DNA from: Balaenoptera acutorostrata
Taxonomy: Eukaryota > Chordata > Mammalia > Artiodactyla > Balaenopteridae
Direction of reading: 5' to 3'
Assembly (NCBI RefSeq): GCF_949987535.1
Contig: NC_080067.1
Coordinates: 79,075,985-79,139,984, forward strand
DNA: 64,000 nucleotides
Position 1 is the first letter of the stretch. Each line of letters opens with the position of its first letter. The notes beneath the pieces are model-generated. The model was not told the DNA's origin. It saw only the letters and a program-made list of their open reading frames with translations, and made no database searches. Shown here piece after piece: positions 1 to 11,075 of the stretch. The translations under genes were made by a program, and so were the position numbers.

Positions 1-1214
1 AAATTACTTGGAATTTTTCAGCATAAGAGATTTGTCTGTTCTCTCTCATTTATTTATTTATTCAGTCATTTATTTATTTCAGTATGGACTATGGATTTTT
101 ATAATTTGGATTATAATCCAGTACTACTTTATTTATTTTGTTGCTCAAATTGTTCCAGCTTTGGCCATTGAGAGCTCTTTCAGCTGACTCCTGGGTCCCT
201 TTCACATACCCTACTGCTGTGGGTTTTTTGAGCACAACCTTATTTACTGGCACTATAAGATGCCCCACCTTATCCATTCCCTGCCCCAGCCCTAGAATCA
301 GCCATTTCTCTAAGGAGCCTAGGTTCATTGTATGGGAGAATGGCATTAGAAACTAAGATCTGGGTGCTATGTATATGGCTATTATCTTTTAAAATATTAC
401 CTCTGCTTCATTGCTCTCTGCTATCCTTTATGGACTCCAATAACAAGTATTTAGATCTTTTTACTGTAATTTATTATGCTCTTTTCTGAATTTTTGTTTT
501 TTCTCTCTGTGCTTCAGTTTGGATATTTTTCTATTGACCTGTCCTTCAGTTCATTAATCCTCTTTTCCATTGTGTCTAATCTGCTATTAAACCCACCAAC
601 TGAATTCCTAATTTGTTATTATATTTTTCAGGTCTAGAATTCCCATTTAATTCTTTTTTCATAAAAATTTTTTTTTGTAGATTCTAATTGTAGAGTGAAA
701 TTCTTTATTTTTTGTCTATGTTCTCCATCCTCCCTCTCTCCTCCTTTTTTGCATTTTGGTCATAACAGTGCTTACCCTAGTATCTGGATCACATGTGAGT
801 CTGTTTCCTTTGATTATTTTTTTGTCTTGTTAAGCTTTCATATGGCTCTGTCTCTTGGCATGCCTAGTTTGAGTCCTAGACATTGTGTTAAGAAAAAAAA
901 CTGTAAAACTTCCAGATAATATTATTTTCCTTCAGAGAAGTTTAACCCTTTCATTTGTAATTCAGGTAGAATATGGACTACTTACCGTAATCCAATCAGA
1001 TACTGAGCTGAGTTGAGGTTGGGTTGCTGATTTGATAAGTCTCTCTCTATCTTTAGCTCACCCTTCTGTCTTGAACATAGCCCTCCAGATCTTTCAACCA
1101 AGAACCTGGAGTGTTCATTGGAACCCCAGCCTCAGCAGGTACTGACTTTTAGTCCTTGTCTTCTCAGCATTAAACTATTCTTCATTTCAGAGGCTTTTTC
1201 TTTAATGAATTAGT

Positions 1215-1652
1215 TTCCTTAAAAAGCAAAAATATATTATTTTACAGTTCTAGAGATCGTAAATTCAGAATGGGTTTTGTTGAGCTAAAATCAAGGTGTT
1301 GGCAGGACTGTATTCTTTCTGGAGGCTCTGGGGGAGAGTCCATTCCCTTGCCTGTTCCATCTTCTAGAGGCCACCTGCATTCCTCAGCTCATAAACCCTT
1401 CCTCCATCTTCAAAGCCAATAGCATTGCATCTTCAAATATCTCTTGATTCTGACCCTCCTGCCTCCCTCTTTCTTTTATAAGGACCCTTGTGATTAAATT
1501 GAGCCCATCTGGATAATCTCCCCATCTCAAGATCCTTAGTTACACATCTGTAAAACCATTTTTGCCATGTAATATAACATAGTCACAGGTTCTGGAGTTT
1601 AGGACATAGACATATTTGGTGGGGGGCCATTATTTTGCCTACCACACATAGC
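1215..1652. repeat. Old LTR-like interspersed repeat, solo
   Basis: The stretch runs from an ACAGTTCTAGAG-type start to GCCATTATTTTGCCTACCACA-like sequence at its end. It aligns by eye with the second copy at 28268-28723 (shared blocks include TCACAGGTTCT and GCCATTATT). The layout looks like an ancient mammalian solo LTR or LTR-like repeat. It carries no coding sequence. The exact family was not assigned. Confidence 0.55.
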
Positions 1653-2187
1653 TTTTTGGGTTCCTGCTTATGCAGTTTCAGAATTCAGCACACGTCTTGA
1701 GAGGAAACCTACTATGTGACCGGCTCAGTTCTACTCTCTCCTTTTTCACACGGATCTTGGTCCCTCAAGCCTCCAGTTTTATCCCCCCGGCCCTGCAAGA
1801 CTTCCAGCAGTCCTGCTGGTTTCTTTTTCCCTCAGTAATTGGTCTTCTACCTGGGCAGAGCCCAGGCTCTCAGCCTCTAGCTCTGTGCCCAGAGCTGGCA
1901 AATGCCCCAGGGAGAACTTTGCTGCAGAATATCAGCTTACCTCATGTGATTCACCTCTCTGGAATTTTGGCTCCCCTAGTCCTATTTGCTTCAGCAGCTC
2001 TCTGATTCATTTTATTCGGTTTTTCTAATTGACTTGGTGGGAGCATTGGCCTGCTACAAAGTGTTCCATCATATTTCTTCTAAGTCTTTTGACATAACTT
2101 TATCAATATAAATATATATACACATATGTGTAAAAAATATATATACATAAATGTGTGTATGTATATATTTAAATATAACATTCTTTT

Positions 2188-2498
2188 TTTTTTTTTTTAA
2201 AGAAATTCATGTTCTTTTATTTATTTATTTATTTATGACTGTGTTGAGTCTTCGTTTCTGTGCGAGGGCTTTCTCTAGTTGCGGCAAGTGGGGACCACTC
2301 TTCATCGCGGTGCGCGGGCCTCTCACCATCGCGGCCTCTCTTGTTGCGGAGCACAGGCTCCAGACGCACAGGCTCAGTAATTGTGGCTCACGGGCCCAGT
2401 TGCTCCGTGGCATGTGGGATCTTCCCAGACCAGGGCTCGAACCCGTGTCCCCTGCATTGGCAGGCAGATTCTCAACCACTGCGCCACCAGGGAAGCCC
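2188..2498 (-). mobile_element. CHR-2-like tRNA-derived SINE
   Basis: On the minus strand it starts GGGCTTCCCTGGTGGCGCAG, has a B-box-like GGTTCGAGCCC, and ends in an A/T-rich tail, seen on + as T and TTTA runs. It is flanked by an 18-bp target-site duplication, TAAATATAACATTCTTTT, at 2170-2187 and 2499-2516. The body has the CATCGCGG / GCGGAGCACAGG variant that I associate with the cetacean CHR-2 group. Confidence 0.93.
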
Positions 2499-2517
2499 TA
2501 AATATAACATTCTTTTA

Positions 2518-2703
2518 AAAAAATATTTATTTATTTATTTGGTTCACTGGGTCTCAGTCGTGGCAGGTGGCCTCCTTAGTTGTGGCGTGCGAACTCTTAG
2601 TTGCAGCATGCATGTGGGATCTAGTTCCCTGACCAGGGATCGAACCCAGACCCCCTGCATTGGGAGTGCAGAGTCTTAACCACTGCGCCACCAGGGAAGT
2701 CCC
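2518..2703 (-). mobile_element. Short tRNA-derived SINE (CHR-related)
   Basis: On the minus strand it begins GGGACTTCCCTGGTGGCGCA, followed by a B-box-like GGTTCGATCCC, a short body and an A-rich tail. It sits directly after the CHR element at 2188-2498. It is shorter and more diverged than that neighbour. Confidence 0.85.
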
Positions 2704-3489
2704 TATAAAATTCTTTTTGATGTAGCCCAGGATTTTGATATGACCCAAGTGTCCCAGGTTTATCTTGTATATTTACAGCCGTGGCCCTAGAATTGGCTGT
2801 TTCTCCAAGGAGCTCTGGTTCCTTTTATTGGGAAATTGTGTAAAGAGACCACAATTTGAAAGCAAGGATTGTGTTTTATGCATCTTTGTATCATTTGCAC
2901 CTAGCACTTTGCTCGTATATAATACTCAACAAATACTTATTAAATACATTTTTATATTCATGCTGTCACTTGGTTCTGCTCAGCTTAAGCACTACTTCCT
3001 TCATGAAATCTTCTTTGGCTTTTTCTCCTCTCTAAATTCTCTAAAATTCTTCAGCACTTCTACAGATTTAATTCAACTATTGTGCAACTTGGACTTGAAG
3101 GCTTGATCTAGATAGATATTATAATCCCTTTTAATCCTAATAACCTATAAATCAGCACCAACAATACATTATCTTATTCTTTTGGTGTGTATTAATTTTT
3201 TTTCACCTATTTAAGCTGAGAATTGTTTGAGGACAAACCGGATTTTACTCTTTCTGGACAAATGGTACTTGCTAAATAAATACTTGTTGATTGATCAGTT
3301 AAGTAGATTAATTTTATTTCATACTGTTACAGTTTGGAAATAGGTGGAACTTTTTTGATTTAAGAATGTGTGAAATATTAGGCTGGGGGGAGCTCTTCTA
3401 TGTAAAACTAAAAAAAAAAACAAACCGTCTTTTAAAATTAAACCAATATAGCATGGTGTATATATACCTTTCTCTACAGACTTGAGGCT

Positions 3490-3690
3490 GAACTGCCTAG
3501 ATTCAAAGCCAAGCTTTGTCACTTACTATATAAATGACCTTGGACAAGTTTACTTAATTTCTCTGACTCTCAGTTTCCATGTTTATTAAATGGATATAAT
3601 AATAATGCCTATCTCATAGGATTGAGTTAATATATGTAAAGCTCTTAGACCAGTGGGGCTCAAAGTAAGTGCTCAATGTTAATGGTGAAT
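3490..3690 (+). repeat. MIR SINE fossil
   Basis: The order of recognisable MIR blocks is kept: GTCACTTACTATATAAATGACCTTGG, then CTCAGTTTCC, then GGATATAATAATAATGCCTAT, then AAGTGCTCAATGTTA at the end. This is the common mammalian-wide MIR core with high divergence. Confidence 0.75.
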
Positions 3691-4537
3691 CATATACATA
3701 CATTTAACTTAAAAAATTTAAAATTACTTTTTAAACTTAACATTATATTGTGAACATCTTTTCATGTTCTTAAAGTTTTTTTTTTTGTAAAAAATACCTT
3801 TAATGGCTGCATAGAATTTCATTGCTAAGAAATACCTTAATTTTGTTTACCAATCCAATACTTCTGGGTATTTAAGTTGTTTCCACTTTTAAATAGGCTT
3901 TTATTTTTACTGACATTTTTTCTTATCCAAGAACTGGGGAGAGGAGAATGGCTAATTTTAGAATTTAGAGGTAGTATAGCATCCTCTAGAGATAATACTG
4001 GATTTAGAATTAGTTAGAAGATTGAATTCTAGTTCAGAGTTTGCCCCTTTCTTTTCTGTGACTCTATAAAATGATCAGGTTGGACTAAATAATTTGTTGG
4101 GTCCTTTCCAGACCTACCTTCTCATATTATTGTGCAGGAATTGAGCCCATTTTAGCCATAAGTCGTAGGTATTATTTCCTCTAAAAGTCACACATAGATA
4201 TCTTACCTGAAATAATCTATAACAGAGCTTCCCACCCAGACTACCAGTGACTTCAGCCATCAGGCCATCAGGCAGCCATCAGAGTCTGAGGCTGCTAGAC
4301 CCCTGGGCTGGTCACCTCCAGCTGAAAGCAGCCTTATCTATGACTCCAGTCCCTTCTAGTTTACCCAGTATACTCTGCTGTACAAATATGATCTTCTGTA
4401 TGTCATCTCGTTCTGTGAAAAGGTTTGGAAGCACTGATGTATAAGAATGTATCAAGGAAAACGTTTGCTTGTGGCAGATATATATAGTTCAGATCCTTGT
4501 TATATTGTTGATAATTCTCTATTCTTTGACTTTTTAG

Positions 4538-4601
4538 CATGGCTGCTCGCTGTTTCTGGGATGCTGACGCTGACAACTGTACTCATGATGTTTTCATGAA
4601 T
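4538..4601 (+). CDS. DYNLT2B: DYNLT2B penultimate coding exon
   Basis: The acceptor TTTTTAG ends at 4537 and the donor GTAAGC starts at 4602. The exon starts with one base completing a split codon, probably Phe, then encodes 21 residues ending in DVFMN. Compared with the human sequence from memory, a Tyr in the DNYTHD motif is Cys here (DNCTHD). Confidence 0.92.
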
Positions 4602-7491
4602 GTAAGCCTATTTGGAACCCTTTTTTTCCTTTCTTAAGGTCACGTGGGCATTCCAAGTCAAATCACTTACTATTTGTTAAGATGTGAGGACACTTTATTT
4701 ATTTATTTATTTTGGCCGTGCCACACGGCATGTGGGATCTTAGTTCCCCAACCAGGGATTGAACCCGTGCCTCCTGCAGTGGACCGCCAGGGAAGTCCCT
4801 GAGGACACTTTAGTTTTAGACATTTGTCTGAGACTTCTTCTGGATAAGATGATTTTACTGTTCGTTTGTGTTATTAAAGCAGAAACCTAGAGTGCTGCTT
4901 ATAGGCAAGGATACTTTATGATGTAACTCTTCACAAGTTTGAATGTGGAAATCGCATATTATTTATTTGGTGCTAATAGACATATAGCAGTTTGCTAAGC
5001 TGCAAAGAAATTTGGGTGGCAGGGATTCCATGAGCAAAGGTGATTTTCCTTTCAGTAATAAAATTAATTACTTTATCTTAAAGCTATTTCTCAAAACTAA
5101 ACAAAAGTAAGGAGGAATTTTTAAAAAGAGGTTTCATTTAAACATTGGTATGTTATTGACATGAATGTCATATATTTTAATCATATGTTGTTATTTTGTA
5201 CTTGCTTCCAGAAATATTCCCATCTTCTATCCAAATGCTCCCAGGCTGTGAATTAGTAGAGTCAGAATTAAAGTACAGTAGAGTAGAAAAGAACTAGATT
5301 GGGTGAATTAGGAGAGAGGTTCCATTTCTAGCTCTGTAACTTTCTAATTAAGTGACTTTAGGTAAATCATTGAACTTTTCTGTGGTTGTATCAGTAACAC
5401 TAGGAAGCTGTACTAGATTTTCCTAAAGACTGGCTGTGACTGCCTAAGAATAATTTGAGGAACTTGTTTAAAATACAGATGCTAAGGCTCTGCTCAATAG
5501 ATTCTGATCAAACAAGCCAGGGGTTGGATCAGTGAATCTGAATTTTTAAAAAAGTTCTCCACATGATTATACTTACTGCCAGGTATGGAAGCTGCTTGTG
5601 TAGATGATCTTAAGGTACCTTTCAGCTCTAAAATTCTATGGTCCTACCAAAGTTTTATTTTATGCTCAACTGCCCTAGGGATCAAAGGCTGAACAGTGGG
5701 AAGTACTATGTAAATCTTCATTTATCAGCTTTCTAGGGGAAGGGTAAATAAAGCTCAGGTGGTGGTTTTTCCTGCTTTTTGGAGTTAAAACTGCGTATTT
5801 CTCTGAGTCCTTATATAATACAGTTCATTCATTCAACAAATAATTCTGAGCTCCTATTATGTGCCAGCTTCTGTAGTGGCCTTATATATATTTTTTAAAA
5901 AAATAAATTTATTTATATTTTTATTTATTTATTGTATTTTTGGCTGCATTGGGTCTTCGTTGCTGTGTGCGGGCTTTCTCTAGTTGCGGTGAGAGGGGGC
6001 TACTCTTCGTTGCGATGTGTGAGCCTCTCATTGCGGTGGCTTCTCTTGTTGTGGAGCACGGGCTCTAGGCATGTGGGCTTCAGTAGTTGTGGCTGCTTTA
6101 AAGATTATCAGGATCAGGTTTTAGAATACAGGATTAGTTGGGGCGCTGTCTAAAAATAATTTTTGAAAGCCTGGTCTAGGTTGCTGAGTTAGTCTACTGT
6201 ATCTTTAGTTCAGTTTGTTGAGTGTTTATTTAGGCTTCATTTTTTAGAACTTAAAGTACTTTATTTGGGAGAAGATCCCAGGAAGGACCAATAGAAGATG
6301 AGGAAATGAGAGAGGGGAGAGAAAAGCATATACTATTGAGCTGATAATTGCTGTGGATAACCAGGGCTCAGTCCTGGTGGAGAACTCTGGGTGGCATTGT
6401 AAGAACAGTGCCAGTCAAAGTGGGGTCCACAGACCAGTGCCAGTCTATGAACTGTTTGTTATAGGTCCTCAACAAGATAAGTACATAAATTATGTGTAAG
6501 GGTTTAGAAACGCTCATGGAATTTGACAAAGTAATTTTATGTTCATTGAATCTAATAAGTTTTGGTTATATTTGTATGTTTCTTTTTTCATTTCATTTTC
6601 TTAGTTATTAATTTCTATTGTATTTTATGAAAGTATCAGTTCATAAGGGATTGGCAGTTAAAACAAACAAAAAAATAGGTCCCTCACCACAGATAGCACT
6701 GTTTGAGAACACAGCTCACAGTAATCCCATCCAAGGAGCCAGGGAAGTGGGCTAACCACAGAATTTGCTTTTGGTTAATAATCAGGTACTTGAACTCATA
6801 TTTTCTCCCATCATTGCCAGGCTGGAGGTGAGGTTGGTGAGTTAGGAGTTGCTGAGGCAGGTGGAACTCCTGTAATAAGTACCTAAAAAGTGTTTTAACA
6901 GATTTAACTAGGATCTGGAGCACATTTTGAGATTCTGAGTTAAAAGATGGACAAATGAATTTTATCAATTAAGAACAAACAACCAGATATCATTTGTCCT
7001 TATCCAGAATTTATGACAAGGTGCTGTATTTTCGTTATCTGTGAAACTATAATAACCTTGGGTTGGGTAATGCATTTACTCCAAGAAACTCAAAGCATTT
7101 TAATTATATTATTTCTTTGATAAATCAGGAAAAACAGGAATACTTGTTTTATGAATAAACATTACATAAAGTACATTAGTTTGCATTTTATTTCTTCATT
7201 CAAGAAATCTAATTCTTTACTCATCCTACCCTTTTAGCAAGCAATTTTGTAGCTACCCTGAGGCAAGCAAATTTATAGTTATACTCTGGAAAACCTGTTT
7301 CTTAAAGAAGGGAGAGAGTCTTCATGATTGAAAATTGGCAAAGATCTGAGATGTTAATTTCACGTCTGTGCTGCCCTTAGTCCTTCATTAGTACTAACAT
7401 TCTGGATTTGTGTGTTTGTTTTCTGTTTTGTTTGTTTTTTTAGGACAGTTTATTCTGTGTTGTAGCGGCATTTGGCTGTTTCTACTATTGA
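4538..7491 (+). CDS. DYNLT2B: DYNLT2B (TCTEX1D2), dynein-2 light chain, 3' part
   Basis: DYNLT2B is a Tctex1-family light chain of cytoplasmic dynein-2, the motor for retrograde intraflagellar transport in cilia. Two coding exons are visible. The first, 4538-4601, supplies the final base of a split codon and then 21 residues (MAARCFWDADADNCTHDVFMN is split here for length: MAARCFWDADADN / CTHDVFMN). The second, 7444-7491, adds DSLFCVVAAFGCFYY and a TGA. The join is phase 0, with acceptors TTTTTAG and TTTTTTTAG and donor GTAAGC. The C-terminus matches the conserved Tctex1 strand pair that forms the dimer interface, and the ending FGCFYY is typical of the human protein as I remember it. The visible part is about 37 of roughly 142 residues; the rest lies upstream of the window. 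PCYT1A follows in the same orientation about 2.8 kb downstream, as in human 3q29. Confidence 0.92.
4698..4799 (-). mobile_element. Short tRNA-derived SINE
   Basis: The minus strand begins GGGACTTCCCTGGCGGTCCA, has a B-box-like GGTTCAATCCC and ends in an A/T-rich tail. A 13-bp target-site duplication, TGAGGACACTTTA, lies at 4685-4697 and 4800-4812. It is only about 100 bp and lacks most of the CHR body. Confidence 0.9.
5895..6095 (-). mobile_element. CHR SINE, 5'-truncated
   Basis: A TTTATT-rich tail is followed on + by GGCTGCATTGGGTCTTCGTT and the usual CHR body as far as TTCAGTAGTTGTGGCT, after which the similarity stops. The tRNA-like head is missing, so the element is truncated at its 5' end. 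No clear target-site duplication was seen. Confidence 0.85.
7444..7491 (+). CDS. DYNLT2B: DYNLT2B terminal coding exon
   Basis: Sixteen codons including the TGA stop at 7489-7491 encode DSLFCVVAAFGCFYY. The acceptor is a T-rich tract ending in AG at 7443. The reading frame continues in phase 0 from the previous exon. Confidence 0.94.
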   Translation, partial: DSLFCVVAAFGCFYY

Positions 7492-7564
7492 ATCTTTGAA
7501 AGCTGGAAAAAGATATGACCATGAAGAAATATAAAGTTTTTTATATTGTTAAATATCTTGACAA

Positions 7565-7570
7565 AATAAA
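7565..7570 (+). terminator. DYNLT2B: DYNLT2B poly(A) signal
   Basis: A canonical AATAAA lies 74 bases past the stop and is followed by GTTGGCAGTTTGG and then GTCTGTTGAGTTTT, a suitable G/U-rich downstream element. The transcript probably ends near 7590. Confidence 0.85.
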
Positions 7571-8564
7571 GTTGGCAGTTTGGCAACTGAGTCTGTTGAG
7601 TTTTAGGCCTTATATTTTAATGTTTTGATTTCTTTATAACATGTTATTACATTTGGAAGGTAGAGAAAAAAGTAGGGAAAATTCATAATTCAATTGTTCA
7701 AACATAACCAGTGGTGTTTTTTTTTTTTGCAGGGTTAAAAAAATCATGTATATAATTTTGTAACCTGATTTTTCACTTCTCATAATGTCATGTGCAATTT
7801 TTTTGCCATTTTATTTGATTGCAGTTTTCACTAGCATACTTTAATAGTTGTACTTATTCCATTAGGTTATACACCATTGGTTATTTTTGCCATGTCCTTA
7901 TTGAGGGACTGATTATTTCTAATTTTTCGCTATTATAAATAACACTGAGATCAGTTTATTTGTGCATAAAGTTTTTTAGCCTACATGTTTTTTTTTGGAA
8001 ATGAGGAATATCAAATAATATATTATTAATCAAACATAACTACAGTGAATTCCCATATAGGAAATATTAATATCACCTTATAGCAATTATAGGAAAAGAG
8101 CTTAAGGAAATTGGAAAACTCCAGTTTCTTAAAGACAGTTTTGTCAAAAAAGGTTGGAGTTTACTCTCCACATGTCAAGATGCTCCTTAGGTCAATATGC
8201 AGTGTCCTAAGATCCTCTCAGATGGTTTCAACCTAATCATTGCCAAGACACCATCATGGACAGAGTTGTCTGTAGACCATCAAGCTGGTGAGGGTTACCA
8301 GGTTCTGGGTAGGACAGGCTCTTGCAGGTACAGTGCATACACATGCACATGGAGTTCAGGTAGGACACCAGCTGCTCCACCAACTACAACGTGAAAGGCC
8401 CGGTATGGAGGGCGATGTGATCATACTGTTGGAATCAGAGCAAGAGGCTCAGAGACTGCGTTGATCCTGCTGAGCCCTGGATGTCTGGGTCAAGCACTTA
8501 GCCCATGTTTAGAATCAAACTCGTTTCAAGAAGCAGATCGGAATAACTCTGTATATCATTCTTC

Positions 8565-8655
8565 ATGGTGAATTATTGGAAGCATTTCCTTTAAGATCAA
8601 GAAAAAGGGAAGGATGTCCTCTCTCACCACTTACACTCCATATAGTGCTGACGTG
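8565..8655 (+). mobile_element. L1 ORF2 fragment
   Basis: The frame reads LEAFPLRSRKREGCPLSPLT, which is the reverse-transcriptase region motif of L1 ORF2 (family form: AFPL-S-x-R-x-GCPLSPLL). Only about 90 bases are recognisable, and the flanks could not be assigned. It is a dead relic. Confidence 0.7.
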
Positions 8656-8938
8656 CAAAGTTCTAAACAGTCTCCTTTTTTTTGCTCTGAACGTGAATAT
8701 CATTCCTGGAAGTGCAAACTGGCATCCGTTCACTGACCACGCAGAGGCACTGGATCTTTCTAAGCCATGGAGTCAAGTTTTGGAAACCTGCTAGTGCTGG
8801 AGGGTCTCCTGCAGAGGCAGGAGGTGGCTGTGGCTCACTGTGGGGACAAGGACACTGGGAGCAGAAGTTCTGGGAAGTACTCCTTGGCGTGAACCCTCCC
8901 GGAGTCTGCCATTAGCCCCACTGCTTTTCCTACATTTT

Positions 8939-9260
8939 TTTTTTTTTTTTTAATTTTATTTTATTTATTTATTTTTGGCTGTGCTGGGTCTTCGGTTCGT
9001 GCGAGGGCTTTCTCTAGTTGCGGCAAGTGGGGGCCACTCTTCATCGCGGTGCGGGGACCGCTCTTCATCGCGGTGCGCGGGCCTTTCACTATCGCGGCCC
9101 CTCCCGTTGCGGGGCACAGGCTCCAGACGCGCAGGCTCAGCAGCTGTGGCTCACGGGCCCAGCTGCTCCGTGGCATGTGGGATCTTCCCAGACCAGGGCT
9201 CGAACCCGTGTCTCCTGCATTAGCAGGCAGATTCTCAACCACTGCGCCACCAGGGAAGCC
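8939..9260 (-). mobile_element. CHR-2-like SINE with internal duplication
   Basis: On the minus strand it starts GGGCTTCCCTGGTGGCGCAG and ends in a long A/T-rich tail. The target-site duplication CTTTTCCTACATTTT lies at 8924-8938 and 9261-9275. A 24-bp segment of the body is tandemly repeated at 9037-9060 and 9061-9084, which the other CHR-2-like copies here lack. Confidence 0.93.
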
Positions 9261-10019
9261 CTTTTCCTACATTTTGAATGACTGCTTTTATCTTTCACCC
9301 AGTGTTTTTGCTCAGCTCTTGCCACTCTACACTTTCCACAGCTTGTTAGTTTAAACGTGTATTTGTTTTCTCCAGGGTTTGCCCAGTGGCAGGGTCTGAG
9401 AGTTTCCAGGCTGTATATGAAATTAGCTCTCCCTTAAGACTCTCGGAGATTATGTTGGTTACGATCCCAATTCCCACTATCTTTGTAGTAATGTTCCCCT
9501 TAGAGTCCCTGGTGTCTTCTCCAGCTAGCTGTCCTTATCTGCAGCACCTTAATCTATCTGCCCTGTTCAAATAACTATTTGAAACTCGAAAGGGAATGGT
9601 TACAATCCTTTTTTTCGCCTGGAGGCTCCTTAGCAGATGCTTAACTTTGCCCACCCTGTTTCTTCTCAGCCACTTTCAAGTCAAGCATGTAGACAAAAAT
9701 AAGAAGTAAATACATTAAAAAGTTCTTTTACATACTTCTTCCCTAACATTGGGTATTTACTTGCCTTACAGCTATAGAATCAAAAGGGACCCCTCCAGAG
9801 GTTCATTCTAGCAAAGGAAAAAGTTTCTCTTCACCAGACACCCTGCCATGTGATTTCCTACCAGTGGCCTCCCTTGAATCCGTTCCTGTTCAGCTAGCCC
9901 CCAGTTTATTCCTAGGAATCACATTTTGTTGAGCCAACCTGGGTTAGAAATAACAGGAAGAAAGAGGGCTTTTCACAGGACTTGGTTGGAATTCTCTTTA
10001 CATCACCAAGTAGGGAAAA

Positions 10020-10650
10020 GGTGGCGCTGTGTGAAGCAGCCGCAGACCATGGGGTGGAGGTACGGAATGTCAAGGGTGGAAGGCGTCGCGGCCATCTGCA
10101 TTGTCAATGTGCTGGTACGAGTGCCTGGCACCACGCCAGGCGCCGGGGTAGAATAGGAAGGACCAAGACAGGTCCGCCTGGAAGGGACCGAGCCCGGAGC
10201 TGGGCAAAAGGGGAGCCACCGCGTTAACGCTTCTTGAAGGACTGCCAGTGAGCACGAGTGACAAATCACAGCGTGTCTCATTACAAGATACATACGTATC
10301 TTCACCGCATACTCTAGTTCCGCATGGAGTCTGACCCTTTGCCATTTTGTCTTCTGTTTCTGGGGATTTCGGTTCAGTCACTCCGTCCCCGGGGCCTCTA
10401 TGGAGGCGGAACTACTGTGTCAGGGGTCGTGGTTTTCAGGGAGAAGTCGTGGTCGGAGTGACAAGTGGGCGGGCAGTAGGCGGGACTTCCGGCCCACGGT
10501 TCCGTCAGCTGCCTTTCCCGGGCGTCTCCCCGCAACCCCCTCAACTTCCCTTGTCCGTGACGCGGCGCCCAGGAGAAATTCGACGGGACAGGGACCGGGG
10601 GAGCGTGAGCTGCAGGTGAGGACTCGGTGTGTGCCTATCCTTGCGGCTCT
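10020..10650 (+). promoter_or_regulatory. PCYT1A: PCYT1A CpG-rich promoter
   Basis: CpG dinucleotides become frequent here in otherwise CpG-poor DNA. The core holds GC-box-like AAGTGGGCGGGCAG at about 10463-10476, GTAGGCGGGA just after it, and an ETS-type ACTTCCGG at 10485-10492. No TATA box is apparent. This fits a TATA-less housekeeping promoter, as described for mammalian PCYT1A with Sp1 control. Positions of transcription starts are inferred, not seen. Confidence 0.8.
10390..10615 (+). other. PCYT1A: PCYT1A noncoding exon 1 (5' UTR)
   Basis: A splice donor, TGCAG|GTGAGG, lies at 10615/10616 at the downstream edge of the CpG island. The 5' end is uncertain; 10390 is only an approximate outer limit. 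The first coding exon begins with ten noncoding bases before its ATG, so a separate 5' UTR exon is required, and this is the only good candidate seen. Confidence 0.65.
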
Positions 10651-10706
10651 ATTTGAGAGGAGAAACTGTGGCGCTGGGACCGCGGGGAGACTTGACTGAA
10701 AGAAGA

Positions 10707-11075
10707 GTGGGTTAGTGACAGCGAGGGGAGTGTGAGGCTGGGGCTGCAAGGCTACTGTGACCCAGGGGCACTGACAACGAGGGGACTGTGACTGAGACGC
10801 AGCTGCGCGCGAGGGGTCTGCGACCCAGCAGCAGTGAAAGCTGAGGGACTCTGACCTCGGAGAACACGAGGCAGAGGCTGCGAGGGAACTATGACCGAGG
10901 AAGTATGAAGCAGTGACAGCAGGGAACTGTGACCAAGGACCAACGACTCGGAGGAGACCGATCGATGGATAGTAACTGTGAGGGGACTCTGACCTAAGGG
11001 AACATGAAGCGGCGGCTGCAGGGGGATTCCGACCAACGAGCAGTAACTTTGAGGGGCTGAGCTGGAGAAGAGGGT
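10707..11075 (+). repeat. Degenerate GA-rich minisatellite
   Basis: Variants of GAGGGGACTGTGAC, GGGAACTGTGACC, GGGACTCTGACC and GGAACATGAAGC recur several times with irregular spacing of roughly 50-80 bases. Copies are strongly diverged. The stretch lies just downstream of the PCYT1A exon 1 donor, within intron 1. Confidence 0.65.

Larger units (their letters stand above)
1..4537 (+). other. DYNLT2B: DYNLT2B intron (upstream part)
   Basis: This is the intron before the penultimate DYNLT2B exon. No exon matching the earlier part of the protein was found, so the 5' exons lie before the window. It holds an LTR-like fossil at about 1215-1652, two minus-strand SINEs at 2188-2703, L2-like tails near 2860-2960 and 3220-3300, a MIR at about 3490-3690 and an old minus-strand L1 stretch at about 3720-3900. 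The rest is AT-rich and I see nothing recognisable in it. Confidence 0.7.
4602..7443 (+). other. DYNLT2B: DYNLT2B last intron
   Basis: The intron runs from donor GTAAGC to acceptor TTTTTTTAG. Besides the SINEs at 4698-4799 and 5895-6095 it holds a MIR-like stretch near 5290-5420, a MER5-like hAT relic at about 5430-5570 and an L2/MIR-like end near 5825-5885. Nothing else is recognisable, including the open frame on - around 6684-6968, which has no family features. Confidence 0.75.
7592..10019. other. Intergenic region DYNLT2B to PCYT1A
   Basis: About 2.4 kb with no gene I can support. About 7640-7990 resembles an old minus-strand L1 tail. A short L1 ORF2 relic lies at 8565-8655 and a CHR-2-like SINE at 8939-9260. 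The stretch 8100-8560 and the stretch 8660-8925 are not recognised, and the open frames in them show no family features. About 9280-10000 is unique-looking sequence leading into the CpG island. Confidence 0.65.

Noticed and set aside
2225..2679. Open frames on both strands over the SINEs, with recurrent peptides such as MVENLPANAGDTGSS
   Set aside because: The same peptide occurs wherever a CHR SINE lies (2225, 8961, 28966). It is a translation of the SINE, not a protein family.
10003..10749. Several overlapping open frames in the CpG island
   Set aside because: High GC content depletes stop codons. None has conserved features, and the region is explained by promoter and 5' UTR.
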